Below are positions 62,010 to 64,000 of a stretch of DNA of 64,000 nucleotides, piece by piece. A model generated the notes under the pieces. It saw only the letters and a list, made by a program, of their open reading frames with translations. It was not told where the DNA came from and ran no database searches. The stretch is from positions 13,583,001-13,647,000 of the forward strand of contig OU612066.1 of the NCBI GenBank assembly GCA_914767715.1, given 5' to 3'. This stretch comes from Membranipora membranacea. Its lineage: Eukaryota; Bryozoa; Gymnolaemata; Cheilostomatida; Membraniporidae. Both the position numbers and the translations under genes were made by a program. Every line of letters begins with the position of its first letter. The stretch's first letter is position 1.

Positions 62010-62344
62010 ATGCTTTTTTTTCGGCCAGATCAAAAAATATATTTGCTTCTAACTAACCTCATAAGGAGGAACAACTCCTGCTCATCTCGAATCTGCAGAC
62101 CGTTTGGCTCTGCGGCTCTTCGTTCTCCGTCAGCGTCCGTTTTAATTAGGGCCACTTTTGCTATAAAAAAACATGCCAAACGGCAGCATCGAAAAATTAA
62201 ATCTCTGTTGGATTCTTATCAAACTCCGACCAGTTCAAGCTCTTATTGCCCTCATTCAACACGCCGAATATTGGAATCCTCGGATTAGCAGGGGGGTCAC
62301 AACGCTGACTTGAAAATCCAAAAAGTATACCAAGGGAGGGTATC

Positions 62345-63012
62345 ATGCTTTTTTTTCGGCCAGATCAAAAAATAGATTTGCTTATAAATAACCTCATAAG
62401 GAGGAGCAACTCCTGCTCATCTCGAATCTGCAGACCGTTTGGCTCTGCGGCTTTTCGTTCTCCGTCAGCGTCCGTTTTAATTAGGGCCACTTTTGCTATA
62501 AAAAAACATGCCAAAGGCAGCATCGAAAATTTAAATCTCTGTTAGATTCTTATCAAACTCCGACCAGTTCAAGCTCTTATTGCCTTCATTCAACACGCCG
62601 AATATTGGAATCCTCGGATTAACAGGGGGGTCACAATGCTGACTTGAAAATCCAAAATTTATACCAAGGGAGGGTATCATGTTTTTTTTTCGGCCAGATC
62701 AAGAAATAGATTTGCTTCTAACTAACCTCATAAGGAGGAGCAACTCCTGCTCATCTCGTATCTGCAGACCGTTTGGCTCTGCGGCTTTTCGTTCTCCGTC
62801 AGCGTCCGTTTTAATTAGGGCCACTTTTGCTATAAAAAAACATGCCAAAGGCAGCATCGAAAATTTAAATCTCTGTTAGATTCTTATCAAACTCCGACCA
62901 GTTCAAGCTCTTATTGCCCTCATTCAACACGCCGAATATTGGAATCCTCGGATTAACAGGGGGGACACAACGCTGTCTTGAAAATCCAAAAATTATACCA
63001 AGGGAGGGTATC
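62345..63012 (+). repeat. Adjacent monomer pair sharing a private 3' haplotype
   Basis: Monomers 62345 and 62679 both carry ATGCCAAAGGCAGC (two bases shorter than usual), GAAAATTTAAATC and CTGTTAGATTC, seen nowhere else in the window. Their 5' parts differ (CTTATAAATAACC against ATGTTTTTTTTTCGG with CAAGAAATAG). This fits a recent local duplication or conversion tract. Confidence 0.79.
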
Positions 63013-64000
63013 ATGCTTTTTTTTCGGCCAGATCAAAAAATAGATTTGCTTCTAATTAACCTCATAAGGAAGAACAACTCCTGCTCATCTCGAATCTGCA
63101 GACCGTGTGGCTCTGCGGCTTTTCGTACTCCGTCAGCGTCCGTTTTAATTAGGGCCACTTTTGCTATAATAAAACATGCCAAAAGGCAGCATCGAAAAAT
63201 TAAATCTCTGTTGGATTCTTATCAAACTCCGACCAGTTCAAGCTCTTATTGCCCTCACTCAACACGCTGGATATTGGAATCCTCGGATTAACAGGGGGGT
63301 CACAACGCTGACTTGAAAATCCAAAAATTATACCAAGGGAGGGTATCATGCTTTTTTTTCGGCCAGATCAAAAAATAGATTTGCTTCTAACTAACCTCAT
63401 AAGGAGGAGCAACTCCTGCTCATCTCGAATCTGCAGACCGTTTTGCTCTGCGGCTTTTCGTTCTCCGTCAGCGTCCGTATTAATTAGGGCCACTTTTGCT
63501 ATAAAAAACATGCCAAACGGCAGCATCGAAAAATTATATCTCTGTTGGATTCTTATCAAACTCCGACCAGTTCAAGCTCTCATTGCCCTCATTCAACACG
63601 CAGAATATTGGAATCCTCGGATTAACAGGGGGGTCACAGCGCTGACTTGAAAATCCAAAAATTATACCAAGGGAGGGTATCATGCTTTTTTTTCGGCCAG
63701 ATCAAAAAATAGATTTGCTTCTAACTAACCTCATAAGGAGGAGCAACTCCTGCTCATCTCGAATCTGCAGACCGTTTGGCTCTGCGGCTTTTTGTTCTCC
63801 GTCAGCGTCTGTTTTAATTAGGGCCACTTTTGCTATAAAAAAACATGCCAAACGGCAGCATCGAAAAATTAAATCTCTGTTGGATTCTTATCAAACTCCG
63901 ACCAGTTCAAGCTCTTATTGCCCTCATTCAACACGCCGAATATTGGAATCCTCGGATTAACAGGGGGTCACAACGCTGACTTGAAAATAAAAATTATACC

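Larger units (their letters stand above)
1..64000 (+). repeat. Satellite DNA array, 335-bp monomer, head-to-tail
   Basis: The whole window is one tandem array. Successive copies of GGGAGGGTATCATG lie almost always 333-337 bp apart, with a mode of 335, and all copies are in the same orientation. I count 190 starts between 187 and 63682. The only larger step is 39370 to 39905, which equals 335 plus the 200 N. Landmarks within a monomer, counted from the ATG, are a T7-T9 run, an AGGAG-CAA-CTCCT dyad near +55, CTGCAG near +85, TATAAAAAAAC near +153, AATATT near +260 and a G5/G6 run near +282. My hand-counted consensus has 144 G+C in 335 bp. Monomers differ by a few substitutions and 1-bp indels whose linked combinations define subtypes, and subtypes recur in fixed order as higher-order repeats. 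No unique sequence interrupts the array apart from the gap. The family is not recognised; a centromeric or heterochromatic location is inference. Confidence 0.98.
55985..64000 (+). repeat. Divergent satellite domain (about 24 monomers)
   Basis: The monomers start at 55985, 56321, 56655, 56990, 57325, 57658, 57991, 58326, 58661, 58998, 59333, 59668, 60004, 60339, 60672, 61008, 61343, 61678, 62010, 62345, 62679, 63013, 63348 and 63682. The family and register are the same as to the left, but the variant set differs. Present only here are GGAACAACTCC, GGCTCTTCG, CAGTACAAG, GAAAATAAAA before TTATACC, and GCTTATAAATAACC. Absent here are GTCGGCGTTCG, TATAGAAA and TATACAAA, all common before 55.9 kb. 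Internal repeats include a 9-monomer shift of 3014 bp (56990-57990 and 60004-61007) and a 7-monomer shift of 2345-2347 bp (58661-59332 and 61008-61677). A restart of the 56321 type lies at 63013. Confidence 0.86.

Noticed and set aside
9252-63559. Reverse-strand open frames of 61-134 codons
   Set aside because: They are antisense shadows of the monomer. They appear only where a variant removes a stop and recur with subtype.
219-63960. About 190 forward open frames of 63-125 codons that could be called a tandem gene family
   Set aside because: All are one satellite monomer frame. Frameshifts from T-run and A-run indels and in-frame stops are frequent and subtype-linked, there is no recognisable domain, and the spacing equals the repeat period.
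1-64000. Shine-Dalgarno-like GGGAGG about 6 nt before each ATG, suggesting prokaryotic translation
   Set aside because: It is a fixed part of the repeat. The frame behind it is often broken, and 190 in-register units with nested HORs are not a prokaryotic arrangement.
1-64000. CRISPR array
   Set aside because: The repeat is 335 bp and contiguous, with no short repeat and unique-spacer alternation and no cas genes.
1-64000. CENP-B box
   Set aside because: TTCG occurs (TTTTCGGCCAGATC, TTTTCGTTCTCCG), but neither strand has the required downstream A and CGGG spacing.
1-64000. tRNA-derived SINE or Pol III promoter
   Set aside because: CAGTTCAAGCTC resembles a B box with one core mismatch. No A box lies at suitable spacing and no cloverleaf can be drawn.
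1-64000. Telomeric repeat TTAGGG
   Set aside because: It occurs once per monomer inside AATTAGGGCC and is never tandem.
1-64000. Transposon or insertion sequence within the array
   Set aside because: Monomer spacing never departs from 332-337 bp except at the N run, leaving no room for an inserted element.

Overview
This window is one continuous tandem satellite-DNA array. A 335-bp monomer (about 43% G+C in my hand-built consensus) repeats head-to-tail in one orientation from the first base to the last. I count 190 monomers beginning at the ATG that closes the motif GGGAGGGTATCATG, plus a 186-bp partial unit at the left edge and a last unit cut by the right edge. I find no gene, RNA gene, transposon, CRISPR array or origin. 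The many open frames of 81-105 codons are the same monomer read again and again, and frameshifts and stops break them in many copies. Such an array points to a eukaryotic nuclear genome, probably (peri)centromeric or other heterochromatin. The near-absence of CpG depletion is compatible with a lineage having little germline CpG methylation. I cannot name the species. A run of exactly 200 N at 39583-39782 indicates a scaffolded assembly.

Layout from linked monomer variants. 1-8896: short higher-order repeats (HORs), with a 4-monomer unit of about 1.34 kb inside an 8-monomer unit of 2.68 kb. 8897-14925: block B, copy 1. 14926-21958: a 21-monomer HOR of 7.03 kb, copy 1. 21959-24636: junction zone with a tandem 5-monomer duplication. 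24637-30999: block B, copy 2. 31000-38031: 21-mer, copy 2. 38032-42585: 21-mer, partial copy 3, containing the N gap. 42586-46274: second copy of an 11-monomer segment. 46275-50960: mosaic of segments seen further left, with two deletion-type hybrid monomers. 50961-55984: a 9-monomer repeat of 3.0 kb. 55985-64000: a distinct, more heterogeneous domain with its own diagnostic variants, beginning to repeat itself after about 20 monomers.

The order B plus 21-mer occurs twice (8897-21958 and 24637-38031, 39 versus 40 monomers), so nested repetition exists at about 0.335, 1.3-3.7, 7 and 13 kb. Block junctions fall inside chimeric monomers that keep the normal length and register, as expected from unequal crossover or conversion between homologous monomers. 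The biological interest is this array history and one gap that looks artificial, not a protein-coding system.
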